From Thermohalobaculum sediminis (GTDB lineage: Bacteria > Pseudomonadota > Alphaproteobacteria > Rhodobacterales > Rhodobacteraceae), in NCBI RefSeq assembly GCF_023487995.1, contig NZ_JAMFKN010000002.1, forward strand, positions 248,001 to 312,000: a stretch of 64,000 bases of DNA, read 5' to 3'. The notes beneath the pieces are model-generated. The model did not search any database. It was given only the letters and a program-made list of their open reading frames with translations, and was not told where the DNA came from. The translations under genes were made by a program, and so were the position numbers. Shown one piece after another: positions 55,940 through 64,000 of this stretch. Numbering within the stretch: the stretch's first letter is position 1; every line of letters starts with the position of its first letter.

Positions 55940-56263
55940 GCGGAGGCACGCGTTCGCTGATTCCAGAACAAGCTCGAAGCGGGCCGCGCTGCGCGAGGCT
56001 CCAGGGACAACCAAGGGCGGTGAGCGACGCTGACGGGGCCGCCGGAAGGGGCGGAGAGCCGACTTTCGCCGCGCTCAGCACCGAATTCCGGCTCAGCGGG
56101 ACAAGGCTGCCGCATCGACAAGATGCTGTGCTGTCCGGCTTTATCCCGATTGCTGCCGCAGGGACCAATTCTCAATAGTGCAATCGGGCGCGATACTCTC
56201 TCACCAAGTCCCTATGAGAAGGGGTTTTTCTGATGCTAGTCTTTTGCCAAACGGAGATTGCCC
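55940..56263. other. Spacer between RidA and the TPR-cyclase gene
   Basis: About 320 bases without a supported gene. The final 60 bases are AT-richer and probably hold the promoter of the next gene. Confidence 0.4.
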
Positions 56264-57991
56264 TTGGCACGCAGGCTTGCCGCAGTCCTGGCCGCCGACG
56301 TCGTCGGCTACTCGGCCCTGATGTCCGAGGATGAGAACGCCACGCTCGCGGCGCTCATTGCCCAGCGAAACGCAATCCTCGAGCCCGAGATCGCCCGCCA
56401 TTCCGGGCGGATCGTCAAGCTTCTGGGCGACGGCCTGCTGGCCGAGTTTGCGTCGGTGGTCGATGCAACGGCATGCGCGGTTGCGATCCAGACCGCGCTG
56501 TCCCGGGATCCGACGGAGCGGCTGAAGCTCCGCATCGGCATCAATCTCGGAGATGTGGTCGTCGAGGGCGACGACATCTACGGCGACGGGGTCAACGTGG
56601 CGGCGCGACTCGAGGCGTTGGCCAAGCCCGGCGGCATCTGCATTTCTGGCATCGTTCAGGAAAGCCTCGGAAGCCGCGCGCCGGCCGGGTTCGTCGCCGC
56701 CGGCGAGAAGCAATTGAAGAACATAGCCCGACCCGTCAGGATTTTCCTCTGGAGCCCCGGAGTCGGGGCGGATTACACAACGACGATTGGGCCGCTGCAC
56801 ATGCCGGACAAGCCGTCGATCGCGGTGCTGCCGTTCACCAACATGTCCGGCGACCCGGATCAGGACTATTTTTCCGACGGCCTTGCCGAGGACGTGATCA
56901 CCGAGCTCTCACGCTTCTCCGAACTCTTCGTCATCGCCCGCAACTCGTCTTTCGTGTTCAAGGGTCAGGCGGTCGACCTGAAGGAGGTGGCCCGGCGCCT
57001 TGGGGTCCGGTACCTGGTCGAAGGCAGCGTGCGCAAGGCTGGCAATCGTGTCCGCGTCAGCGCGCAGCTCATCGACGCGCAGGCCGGCGCCCATCTCTGG
57101 GCCGAGCGCTACGACCGGAAGCTGGAGGACATCTTCGAGGTTCAGGACGACGTGGTCCGCGCCATCGTCGCCGTTCTGCCGGGCCGGATCGCCGACGCGG
57201 GCGCCGAGTCAAGCCGCCGCAAGCCCACCGGCAGTCTGACCGCCTTCGACCATCTGTTGCGCGGCAACCATGTGCTGGTGCGCCGCGGCGACAGCATTCG
57301 CAAGGCGCTGGAGCACTACAAGGCGGCGATCGGCATCGACCCGGACTTTGCCGCCGCCTATGCCGGTATCGCCCGCGCCGAGGGTATGTCGGTCTGGGAT
57401 CTCTCGACCTATGACGACAACCCGCTGGCCCGGGCCGAGGCCGCGGCTTGCCGTGCGCTTGAACTCGATCCCAACGACTACCGCTCGCACGCCGCCTACG
57501 GCTCGGCCCTGCGCCAGCTCGGCCGCCATGCCCTGGCCCGCCAGCATTTGAAGCGCGCCATGGCACTCAACCCCAACAGCGTCGCGGTGCTGGGCGACTG
57601 GGCGATGCTGCAGGCCTATACCGGCGATCCGGACGGGGCGATCGAGACCTTCCACCGTGCGGTCCGGCTCGATCCTTTCAGCGAGGAGAACATCCGAAAG
57701 GAGATTCTGGCCGAGTCCTACTACATGCTGCGAAAGTACAGCGAGTCGATCGCGGTGCTGGAGCAGATGCTGAAGCTTCCGATCTTCTACCATCACCAGC
57801 AGATCGCCATCGCCCTCGCCCAGCTTGGCGAGACCGAGGCCGCCGAGCGCCACATGGCGCAGTACCGCGCCTCGCTGCCGCAGAGCTACGACGAGAAGCT
57901 GCTGTTCGAGAGCCACATCCGGCTCTGTGAGCGCGAGGAGGACCGGGAGCACTGGCGCCAGGGCTACCGTCTCATAGGCATGGACGTGTGA
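56264..57991 (+). CDS. Class III cyclase with TolB-like and TPR domains
   Basis: A 575-residue protein. TTG 56264 has GGAG seven bases upstream and gives the family N-terminus (LARRLAAVLAADVVGYSALM). Residues to about 165 form a class III cyclase with metal aspartates in ADVVGYS and KLLGDGLL and the NVAARLE motif. A TolB-like domain follows (SIAVLPFTNMSGDPDQDYFSDGL), then tetratricopeptide repeats to the end. The TolB-TPR part closely matches the protein at 4737. cAMP output with a protein-binding tail is likely. Confidence 0.88.
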   Translation: MARRLAAVLAADVVGYSALMSEDENATLAALIAQRNAILEPEIARHSGRIVKLLGDGLLAEFASVVDATACAVAIQTALSRDPTERLKLRIGINLGDVVVEGDDIYGDGVNVAARLEALAKPGGICISGIVQESLGSRAPAGFVAAGEKQLKNIARPVRIFLWSPGVGADYTTTIGPLHMPDKPSIAVLPFTNMSGDPDQDYFSDGLAEDVITELSRFSELFVIARNSSFVFKGQAVDLKEVARRLGVRYLVEGSVRKAGNRVRVSAQLIDAQAGAHLWAERYDRKLEDIFEVQDDVVRAIVAVLPGRIADAGAESSRRKPTGSLTAFDHLLRGNHVLVRRGDSIRKALEHYKAAIGIDPDFAAAYAGIARAEGMSVWDLSTYDDNPLARAEAAACRALELDPNDYRSHAAYGSALRQLGRHALARQHLKRAMALNPNSVAVLGDWAMLQAYTGDPDGAIETFHRAVRLDPFSEENIRKEILAESYYMLRKYSESIAVLEQMLKLPIFYHHQQIAIALAQLGETEAAERHMAQYRASLPQSYDEKLLFESHIRLCEREEDREHWRQGYRLIGMDV

Positions 57992-58540
57992 ATTTCAGGC
58001 CCGCGTCGAAAACGCTTGTTCGACCCGAAGAAGGTGCTGTCGGACGAGTGCAAACCCGTCTCGGTTCTGCCGGGGCCGGGATCTTTCAGGCCACGCCGAA
58101 CTGACGCCACTGGGCAAGTGCGGGGGCACGATTGAGCTTGAAGACGCCCGTGCTGGAGCGCCTGTGTTCCTGGTTGACGTGATTGTGGACGGAGGCGTGG
58201 ATGGCGGCAAAGGTCTGCAGACGTCGCATCCGTCTGAACCCTACGTAATGACGGAGCGAGAAGGGCTGGGTCTGCTCATGCCGCGAGGGTAGGGTGGCCG
58301 GCATCCCGCCTCAAGCCAGGTTCCTTTGATATTCCCCGTCTGACACCACCTCCCGACGCTCATCTGTCTGTCGGATCGCGCGACGTCATCGGCCCCGCGC
58401 TTTTCCCGGGAGTTGTGGTCTTCGCAGGCGTGCTGGAGTAAGAAAAAGTTGTCGGCGTGCTGCACGTCGCGCGCGACCGGACCTGCCTCTCTGGGTTCGC
58501 CAGTCCGTTCCGGACACGGGACGTGTTGGGGCGAAGCGAC
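57992..58540. other. Spacer with IS6-type remnants before the kinase gene
   Basis: About 550 bases holding two pieces of an IS6-type transposase (58086-58282) and, on the plus strand, the leader of the six-GAF kinase. An in-frame GTG at 58457 would extend the kinase but is not preceded by a ribosome binding site. Confidence 0.5.
58086..58282 (-). mobile_element. Internally deleted IS6-family transposase remnant
   Basis: On the minus strand, ATG 58280 starts MSRPSPSRSVIT, the family N-terminus, and then hits a stop. In another frame the C-terminal part follows (GFRRMRRLQTFAAIHASVHN, then NHVNQEH and a tail FKLNRAPALAQWRQFGVA), ending at 58086. The central catalytic part is absent, so the element is a deletion product of an IS6-type insertion. 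Confidence 0.75.
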
Positions 58541-61500
58541 ATGGATACGTCCGAGTCGGACTGCGTCACCGGCCTTCCGCGTCGATGCGCGGAACTCGAG
58601 GCACTCCTTGCGCTGGATCGAGAGCGGCAGCGCGCCGCGTCGGCCGTGCTGGCACTTCTCGATCACTCGCCAGCCGAAGTGCAGCGCGTCCTCGACACCA
58701 TTGCCGAACTGGCTGCTGAGCTCTGCCGCGCCGAGTTCGCCTTCGTGCTCCTGGTGCGCAACGGCCGGCTGGAGCTCGCCTCGGCAAGCAATGCGAGCGA
58801 CGCGTTCATGAGCTACATGCGCGCGAACCCACTTGCAGTCGAGACTGGGGCGGTCTCAGGTCGTGCCGTGCTGGAAGGCCGGACAGCTCACGTCGCCGAC
58901 TGCACCAAGGACCCGGACCTCTCGGCAAAGAACTATGAGCGCCTCGGGGGGCACCGCACGATCCTCGGCGTTCCGCTCGTGCGCGAGGATGTCGCCATCG
59001 GAGTCGTCACGCTGATGCGCGCCGAGGTCGCCCCCTTCTCGGAGCGCGAGATCGAGCTCCTTGAGACCTTTGCAGCTCAGGCTGTGATCGCCATCAACAA
59101 CGCCGAGCTTTTCGAGAACGTCGCGGCGCGCAACCGCGAACTCGCCGAGGCGTCGGAGCAGCGGACCGCGACGGGCGAGATCCTGCGGGTTATCTCGTCC
59201 TCGCCGACCGACCTCGATCCCGTGTTCCGGACGATGGCCGAACACGCTGCACGCCTCTGCGATGCGACGGATGCGCAGATCTTCCGGCTCGATGATGGGG
59301 GCCTCCGCCTCCGCGCGTCCTACGGAGCCTTGCCGTTACACGGCGGCCTCCACCCCGTGAACCGGGAGTGGGTGACGGGCCGCGCGGTGGTCGACGGCGT
59401 CACCGTACACGTCGAGGATCTGGCCGCTGCCGGGGAGGAGTTTCCGCTAGGCGTCGCCTACCAGCGCCGCTACGGGCACCGCACCACGCTGGCAACGCCA
59501 CTCATGCGCGGGGACGAAGCGCTCGGCGCAATCCTGATCCGCCGCCTCGAAGTGCGCCCTTTTACGGATCGGCAGATCGGTCTTCTCGAGGCTTTCGCCG
59601 ATCAGGCGGTTATCGCGATCAACAATGTCGAGCTCTTCGAGAAGCTGGAGGCCCGGACGGGGGAGCTCCAGCAGGCGCTCGACCACCAGACGGCGACGGC
59701 GGAAGTGCTGAGGACGATAAGCCGCTCGGCGCTCGATCTGCAGACCGTTCTTGATGCCCTCACGTCCTCCCTCGTCAGGCTCTGCGACGTCGATCTCATG
59801 TCGATCATGCGCAGGGAAGGCGACGTGTTCCACTACGTCACGAAGCACGGCATCACGGATGAACAATTCGAGATCCTGGGCAAGATCACCCATCGCCCCG
59901 GCTGCGGCAGCCTGGTCGGCATGGTCCTCGAGAGCCGTTCGACGGTCCACCTGCCGGACGTTCTGCGGGAGCCTCGCTATACGTTCCACGATGTCCAGCG
60001 CCTTCTCGGCTACCGATCCATGCTCGGAGTGCCGATGCTGCGCGACGGTGAGGTCATCGGCGTCCTGAACCTGAGGCGCCGGGAGGTGCAGCCCTTTTCG
60101 CTCGACGAGATCAGGCTCGTCGAGTCCTTCGCCGATCAGGCGGTCATCGCGATAAACAATGCGGAACTCTTCCATGCGCTGCGCGAGCGCACCGAGGAAC
60201 TGCAGGACGCTCTCCGCACTCTAGAGGTCACGTCGCAGATTCAACGCCTCACCAGTCTCTCGGTCGCCGACGCCCAACCGGTGTTCGAGGCGATCGTCGA
60301 GAACGCGGTGACACTCTGCGACGGACTCTACGCCAATGTTTTCCGCTACGATGGGGAGTTCCTCCATTTCGTCGCCACGCGCTGGAACGGGCACGACGGC
60401 GAAGCCCTGAAGCTCCACCAAAAGTTGCTCACCGAGAAGTATCCGACACCCCCCGACCGGTCGCAGGTGGCGGGACGGGCAGTGCTCTCGGGCAAGACGA
60501 TCTGCATCGACGACACCCTTGCCGATGCCGAGTACGACGAGCGCTTCCGCGGAAAGCGCGGCTGGCGCAGGGTCGCGGGCGTGCCGATGATGCGCGAAGG
60601 CGTCGCGCTTGGTGTGATCGTGGTCGGTTGGGCAGAGCCCGGGCCCATCCCGAAGCGCCAGCAGGACCTTCTCGAGGGTTTCGCTGACCAGGCCCTCATC
60701 GCGATCGAGAACGCTCGGCTCTTTCACGAGGTCGAGTCCCGCACGCTCGAAGTTCAGCAGGCGCTCGAGTACCAGACCGCGACGAGCGAGGTGCTGGCTG
60801 TCATCAGCCGTGCGACCGACGAGCTGCAGCCCGTCCTCGACACCATAGTGGCGACATCCTGTCGACTCTGCCGGGCCGGCTGGGCCGTAATCTTCCGGCT
60901 TCTGGATGACGGGCTGCTGCATTGTGTGGCCGGCAGCGGGGGGACGCAGGGTTTCCTCGACTACGTGGCCAGCCGCCCGCGCCCCGTCGACCGGGGCAGC
61001 CTTGTCGGCCGCGCGGTGCTCGACGCAGGCCCCGTGCACGTCAAAGACGTCCTCGAGGATCCCGAGTACCGCTGGCACGATGCCCAGCAGGCCGGCGGTT
61101 ACCGCACAGCCCTCGCGGTGCCGCTCATGCGCGGCGGGACGGTTCTCGGCGTCATCGCGCTCCAGCGCAACGTCGTCGAGCCGTTCTCCGCAGTCGAGGT
61201 CGAAGCCGTGACGACCTTCGCCGACCAGGCTGTGATCGCGATCGGCAATGTCGGTCTGTTTCAGGAGGTTCAGGCCCGGACCGAGGATCTTCAGGAGGCG
61301 CTCGACTACCAGACCGCAACGAGCGAGGTTCTAGAGACGATCAGCCGTTCACCCGGCGCCATCGGCCCCGTTCTCGACGCCATCGTGGGGCGCGCCGCCA
61401 GCCTCTGCAACGCGGCAGACTGCGCCGTCTTCCTGCGCGAGAGCGAGGGCCTCCGGCTGTCGGCCTCCAAGGGCACGATACCCCGCCGCTTCGACCGCCT

Positions 61501-62662
61501 CGAGCTCTCGCGCGAGACGGTGCTCGGCCGCGCGGTGCTGGACGGACGCCCGGTCGAGGTCGTCGACCTCCTCGCAGCGGAGGACTTCCCGACCGGACGC
61601 GCGCTGGCCCGGGAGGCAGGCGTCCGGACCGTGCTCGCCGTTCCGCTGATCCGGGAAGGGCAAGCACAGGGGGTCATCTCGCTTCGCCGGACCGAGGTGC
61701 AGCCCTTCTCGCGCGAGCAGGTGGCGCGGCTGCAGACCTTCGCCGACCAGGCTGCGATCGCCATAGAGAACGCGCGGCTCTTCGGCGAGCTCGAGGCCCG
61801 GACGGGCGAGCTGGCCGCGTCGCTCGAGAACCTGCGAACCACGCAGGACAGGCTGATCCAGACCGAGAAGCTCGCGTCTCTCGGCCAGCTCACCGCGGGC
61901 ATCGCGCACGAGATCAAGAACCCGCTCAACTTCGTCAACAACTTCGCCACGCTCTCGAGCGATCTGCTCGTCGAGCTGGCGGAATTCCTGGAGGCGCCGA
62001 TCGCGGCGCTCGATCAGACGGCCCGGGACGAGGCAGTCGAACTGTTCGCGATGGTGCGCGACAACCTTGCCAAGATCGCCCACCACGGCGCACGCGCAGA
62101 CTCGATCGTCAAGAACATGCTCCAGCACGCTCGGCATGGGGCGGCGGAATGGCGCATGGCTGATGTCAACGCACTCGTCGAGGAGGCGCTGAACCTCGCC
62201 TATCACGGCGCGCGTGCCGAGCATCCCGACTTCACCGTGGAGATCGCGCGGTCGCTCGACCCGGGGCTCGGGCAGATCGAGTGCTGCCCCCAGGACCTGA
62301 CGCGCGTTATCCTGAACCTTGTCTCGAATGGCATTTACGCCGCGAACCGGAAGCGCGCGGGGGCGGTCGCGGGTTTCACGCCGCGGCTCGATATTTCCAC
62401 CAGGAACGCGGAGGACGGTGTGGAGATCGAGGTGCGCGACAACGGCAGCGGCATCCCGGTCGAGATCAGGGACCGGATCTTTCTCCCCTTCTTCACGACG
62501 AAGCCCGCAGGCGAGGGCACCGGGCTCGGCCTTTCGATCAGCCACGACATCGTGGTCGAGCAGCATGGCGGCACCTTCACGGTCGAGAGCGAGCCCGGCA
62601 GCTTTACCCTGTTTCGCGTCACCCTGCCGCGCACGGCCGGAAATCGGGAGGCCAGGGCATGA
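58541..62662 (+). CDS. Histidine kinase with six GAF domains
   Basis: A 1373-residue soluble-looking kinase from ATG 58541. Six GAF domains follow one another; each ends in a FADQA-AI-I-N-ELF-type motif, spaced about 520-550 bases apart. The kinase core has His1123 in LTAGIAHEIKNPLNFVNN, the N-box NLVSNGIYAAN and the ATP motifs DNGSGIP and GTGLGLSI. No membrane helix is visible. The stop overlaps the next ATG (ATGA). It most likely phosphorylates the two response regulators encoded downstream; the GAF ligands are unknown. Confidence 0.9.
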   Translation: MDTSESDCVTGLPRRCAELEALLALDRERQRAASAVLALLDHSPAEVQRVLDTIAELAAELCRAEFAFVLLVRNGRLELASASNASDAFMSYMRANPLAVETGAVSGRAVLEGRTAHVADCTKDPDLSAKNYERLGGHRTILGVPLVREDVAIGVVTLMRAEVAPFSEREIELLETFAAQAVIAINNAELFENVAARNRELAEASEQRTATGEILRVISSSPTDLDPVFRTMAEHAARLCDATDAQIFRLDDGGLRLRASYGALPLHGGLHPVNREWVTGRAVVDGVTVHVEDLAAAGEEFPLGVAYQRRYGHRTTLATPLMRGDEALGAILIRRLEVRPFTDRQIGLLEAFADQAVIAINNVELFEKLEARTGELQQALDHQTATAEVLRTISRSALDLQTVLDALTSSLVRLCDVDLMSIMRREGDVFHYVTKHGITDEQFEILGKITHRPGCGSLVGMVLESRSTVHLPDVLREPRYTFHDVQRLLGYRSMLGVPMLRDGEVIGVLNLRRREVQPFSLDEIRLVESFADQAVIAINNAELFHALRERTEELQDALRTLEVTSQIQRLTSLSVADAQPVFEAIVENAVTLCDGLYANVFRYDGEFLHFVATRWNGHDGEALKLHQKLLTEKYPTPPDRSQVAGRAVLSGKTICIDDTLADAEYDERFRGKRGWRRVAGVPMMREGVALGVIVVGWAEPGPIPKRQQDLLEGFADQALIAIENARLFHEVESRTLEVQQALEYQTATSEVLAVISRATDELQPVLDTIVATSCRLCRAGWAVIFRLLDDGLLHCVAGSGGTQGFLDYVASRPRPVDRGSLVGRAVLDAGPVHVKDVLEDPEYRWHDAQQAGGYRTALAVPLMRGGTVLGVIALQRNVVEPFSAVEVEAVTTFADQAVIAIGNVGLFQEVQARTEDLQEALDYQTATSEVLETISRSPGAIGPVLDAIVGRAASLCNAADCAVFLRESEGLRLSASKGTIPRRFDRLELSRETVLGRAVLDGRPVEVVDLLAAEDFPTGRALAREAGVRTVLAVPLIREGQAQGVISLRRTEVQPFSREQVARLQTFADQAAIAIENARLFGELEARTGELAASLENLRTTQDRLIQTEKLASLGQLTAGIAHEIKNPLNFVNNFATLSSDLLVELAEFLEAPIAALDQTARDEAVELFAMVRDNLAKIAHHGARADSIVKNMLQHARHGAAEWRMADVNALVEEALNLAYHGARAEHPDFTVEIARSLDPGLGQIECCPQDLTRVILNLVSNGIYAANRKRAGAVAGFTPRLDISTRNAEDGVEIEVRDNGSGIPVEIRDRIFLPFFTTKPAGEGTGLGLSISHDIVVEQHGGTFTVESEPGSFTLFRVTLPRTAGNREARA

Positions 62663-63048
62663 CTGTCCGAATCCTTGTCGTCGACGATGAGGCCGATGTT
62701 GCCGATCTCTTCCGCCAGAACTTCCGGCGCGAGATCCGGGCGGGGCGGTACCGGTTCGATTTCGCCTTCTCTGCAACCGAGGCGCTTGATGTGCTGCGCC
62801 ACGGTGTGCCACCCGACATCCTTCTTGTGCTCTCCGACATCAACATGCCCGGGATGTCAGGTGTCGACCTTCTTGCTGCCATTCGAGCGGAATGGCCGAA
62901 GGTTGCAGTCTGCATGATCACTGCGTACGGCGACGCCGCGACGGAGACGCAGGTGCGGACGCTTGGGGCGGAGGCCTTCCTGACGAAGCCAGTCGACTTC
63001 GAGAAGCTTCGCCGTCAGGTCGCTGAAGCGCTTGGAGACGGGGCGTGA
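62659..63048 (+). CDS. Single-domain response regulator
   Basis: A 129-residue CheY-like receiver. ATG 62659 overlaps the stop of the kinase gene. The acidic pair is in VVDDE, the phospho-acceptor is D60 in [11 protein letters not shown], and the conserved lysine is in [11 protein letters not shown]. No output domain is present, so it acts as a phosphate relay or protein partner. The next gene starts inside its stop (GTGA). Confidence 0.9.
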   Translation: MTVRILVVDDEADVADLFRQNFRREIRAGRYRFDFAFSATEALDVLRHGVPPDILLVLSDINMPGMSGVDLLAAIRAEWPKVAVCMITAYGDAATETQVRTLGAEAFLTKPVDFEKLRRQVAEALGDGA

Positions 63049-64000
63049 GCGCAGCCCGCATCCTTGTGGTCGACGATGAGCCTGACGTCGAGGCGCTCGT
63101 GAGCCAGCGGTTCCGAAGGCGGATTCGTGCGGGCGAGCTCGATTTCCGTTTTGCCCGCGACGGGCAGGAGGCGCTCGAGACGCTCATGGTCGACCCCGAC
63201 TTCGACATCGTGCTCTCCGACATCAACATGCCGCGGATGGACGGACTCACGCTCCTCGACCGGCTCGGCGCACTCGGACACGAGGCCAAGACGGTGATCG
63301 TCTCGGCCTATGGCGACATGCGGAACATCAGGATCGCGATGAACCGCGGCGCCTTCGACTTCGTGACGAAACCGATCGAGTTCCAGGACCTCGAGGCCAC
63401 CCTCGAGAAGACGCTCGAACACCAGATCCTGATGCGGCGGCTCCGCGAGGAGAAACGCGTGGCGGAACAGACCGCCGCGACGCTCGCGCGATACTTCTCG
63501 CCCGGCGTGGTCGCTGCGCTGAGCGCGCAGCCGGACTGCCTGACGCCGCATGGCGAGTGGCGGGAGGCGACCTTCCTCTTTACCGATCTCGCGGACTTCA
63601 CGCCGCTCGCCGAGGCGCTGGAGCCGGGCGGGCTCGTGAGCCTCCTCAATGCCTACCTCGAGGGTCTGACCGAGATCGTCTTCGCCCACGGGGGCACGGT
63701 GATGAAGATCATAGGCGACTCGGTGCAGGCCATCTTCGGCGCGCCGGTCGAGGATGCGGCGCACGCCGACCAAGGGATTACCTGCGCGCTCGCAATCGAC
63801 CGTTTTGCGCGGGACTTCGAGGCCGAGCAGCGCGGCCGCGGCATCGCACTCGGCGCGACGCGAATTGGCGTCAACACGGGCCATGCCGTCATCGGCAACT
63901 TCGGGGGCGCGCGGTTCTTCGACTACACCGCATTTGGAGACGCGGTGAATGTTGCGGCGCGACTCGAGGGGGCCAACAAGATCGTGGGCACGCGGATCTG
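63045..64000 (+). CDS. Receiver domain fused to class III cyclase (3' end outside window)
   Basis: GTG 63045 overlaps the stop of the upstream regulator. The frame stays open to the window edge, so only the first 318 codons are seen. Residues 1-120 are a receiver with D59 in [13 protein letters not shown] and lysine in FVTKPIEF. A linker with [13 protein letters not shown] precedes a class III cyclase domain ([30 protein letters not shown], the [11 protein letters not shown] block). It should couple kinase phosphorylation to cyclic nucleotide synthesis. Confidence 0.9.
   Translation, partial: MSAARILVVDDEPDVEALVSQRFRRRIRAGELDFRFARDGQEALETLMVDPDFDIVLSDINMPRMDGLTLLDRLGALGHEAKTVIVSAYGDMRNIRIAMNRGAFDFVTKPIEFQDLEATLEKTLEHQILMRRLREEKRVAEQTAATLARYFSPGVVAALSAQPDCLTPHGEWREATFLFTDLADFTPLAEALEPGGLVSLLNAYLEGLTEIVFAHGGTVMKIIGDSVQAIFGAPVEDAAHADQGITCALAIDRFARDFEAEQRGRGIALGATRIGVNTGHAVIGNFGGARFFDYTAFGDAVNVAARLEGANKIVGTRI

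Noticed and set aside
58457-58540. Upstream extension of the kinase from GTG 58457
   Set aside because: No ribosome binding site precedes it and the added residues match no GAF or sensor domain.
61349-62812. A 487-codon frame antisense to the kinase
   Set aside because: It mirrors the kinase codons and has no motif.

Overview
The window is about 64 kb of GC-rich alphaproteobacterial chromosome, most likely Rhodobacterales (Rhodobacter/Paracoccus/Roseobacter group). The grounds are a CcrM-type GANTC methylase, a split F0 ATP synthase operon with paired b' and b subunits, a ccoGHIS oxidase-maturation operon behind an FNR-type box, single-chain PntA plus PntB, many Tat-exported proteins, and the gene order rnhB-ccrM-mutY-dciA-dsbA-smc. 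No rRNA or CRISPR array was seen. Four tRNA genes are present: Arg-CCT, Gly-GCC, Pro-CGG and Gln-TTG.

Layout. 1-1.2 kb: the 5' part of an M48 metalloprotease lipoprotein, then tRNA-Arg. 1.6-6.2 kb: an accessory block in which an NTF2-like/MFS/AA_synth operon faces a two-gene LuxR-type operon across a spacer carrying three CTGCAG repeats spaced 22-23 bp. 6.5-19.5 kb: conserved backbone (radical SAM protein, OmpA-like protein, RNase HII, CcrM, MutY, DciA-like, DsbA, SMC, then atpI-atpB-atpE-atpF'-atpF). 19.6-22.5 kb: a three-gene MacAB-like exporter. 22.8-23.9 kb: an IS1595-family insertion sequence whose transposase has an in-frame stop. 24-25.8 kb: AraC regulator and EamA exporter. 25.9-30.2 kb: a minus-strand run of six genes (Tat-exported cyclase, AhpD-like, RHH regulator, glyoxalase, Tat-exported GMC subunit 3, GMC oxidoreductase) ending in a strong terminator. 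30.4-35.6 kb: hemolysin III-like protein and ccoG-ccoH-ccoI-ccoS. 35.6-39.8 kb: peptidoglycan-binding protein, LysE exporter, nitrilase, a degenerate GGDEF protein and three tRNAs. 39.9-43.3 kb: LysR regulator facing an AhpD-like/MBL/FMN-binding operon. 43.7-53.3 kb: pgi, a choline-dehydrogenase-like GMC enzyme, pntA-pntB, a DadA-like oxidase, metF and a MetV-like protein. 53.4-64 kb: a signalling region with three class III cyclases, one of which is fused to a receiver and runs off the window, a six-GAF histidine kinase, a response regulator and a RidA protein; IS6-type transposase fragments lie in the spacers at 53.6 and 58.1-58.3 kb.

How the genes fit together. The backbone blocks cover DNA methylation and repair, chromosome segregation and energy conservation (ATP synthase, transhydrogenase, cbb3 oxidase maturation). 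The accessory blocks are mainly sensing modules (GAF, LuxR, cyclase, TolB-like/TPR) and small redox or detoxification operons under LysR, AraC or LuxR control. Several real genes have no canonical start or run off an edge: the M48 protease (left edge), CcoS (51 aa), MutY (apparent CTG start) and the receiver-cyclase (right edge).
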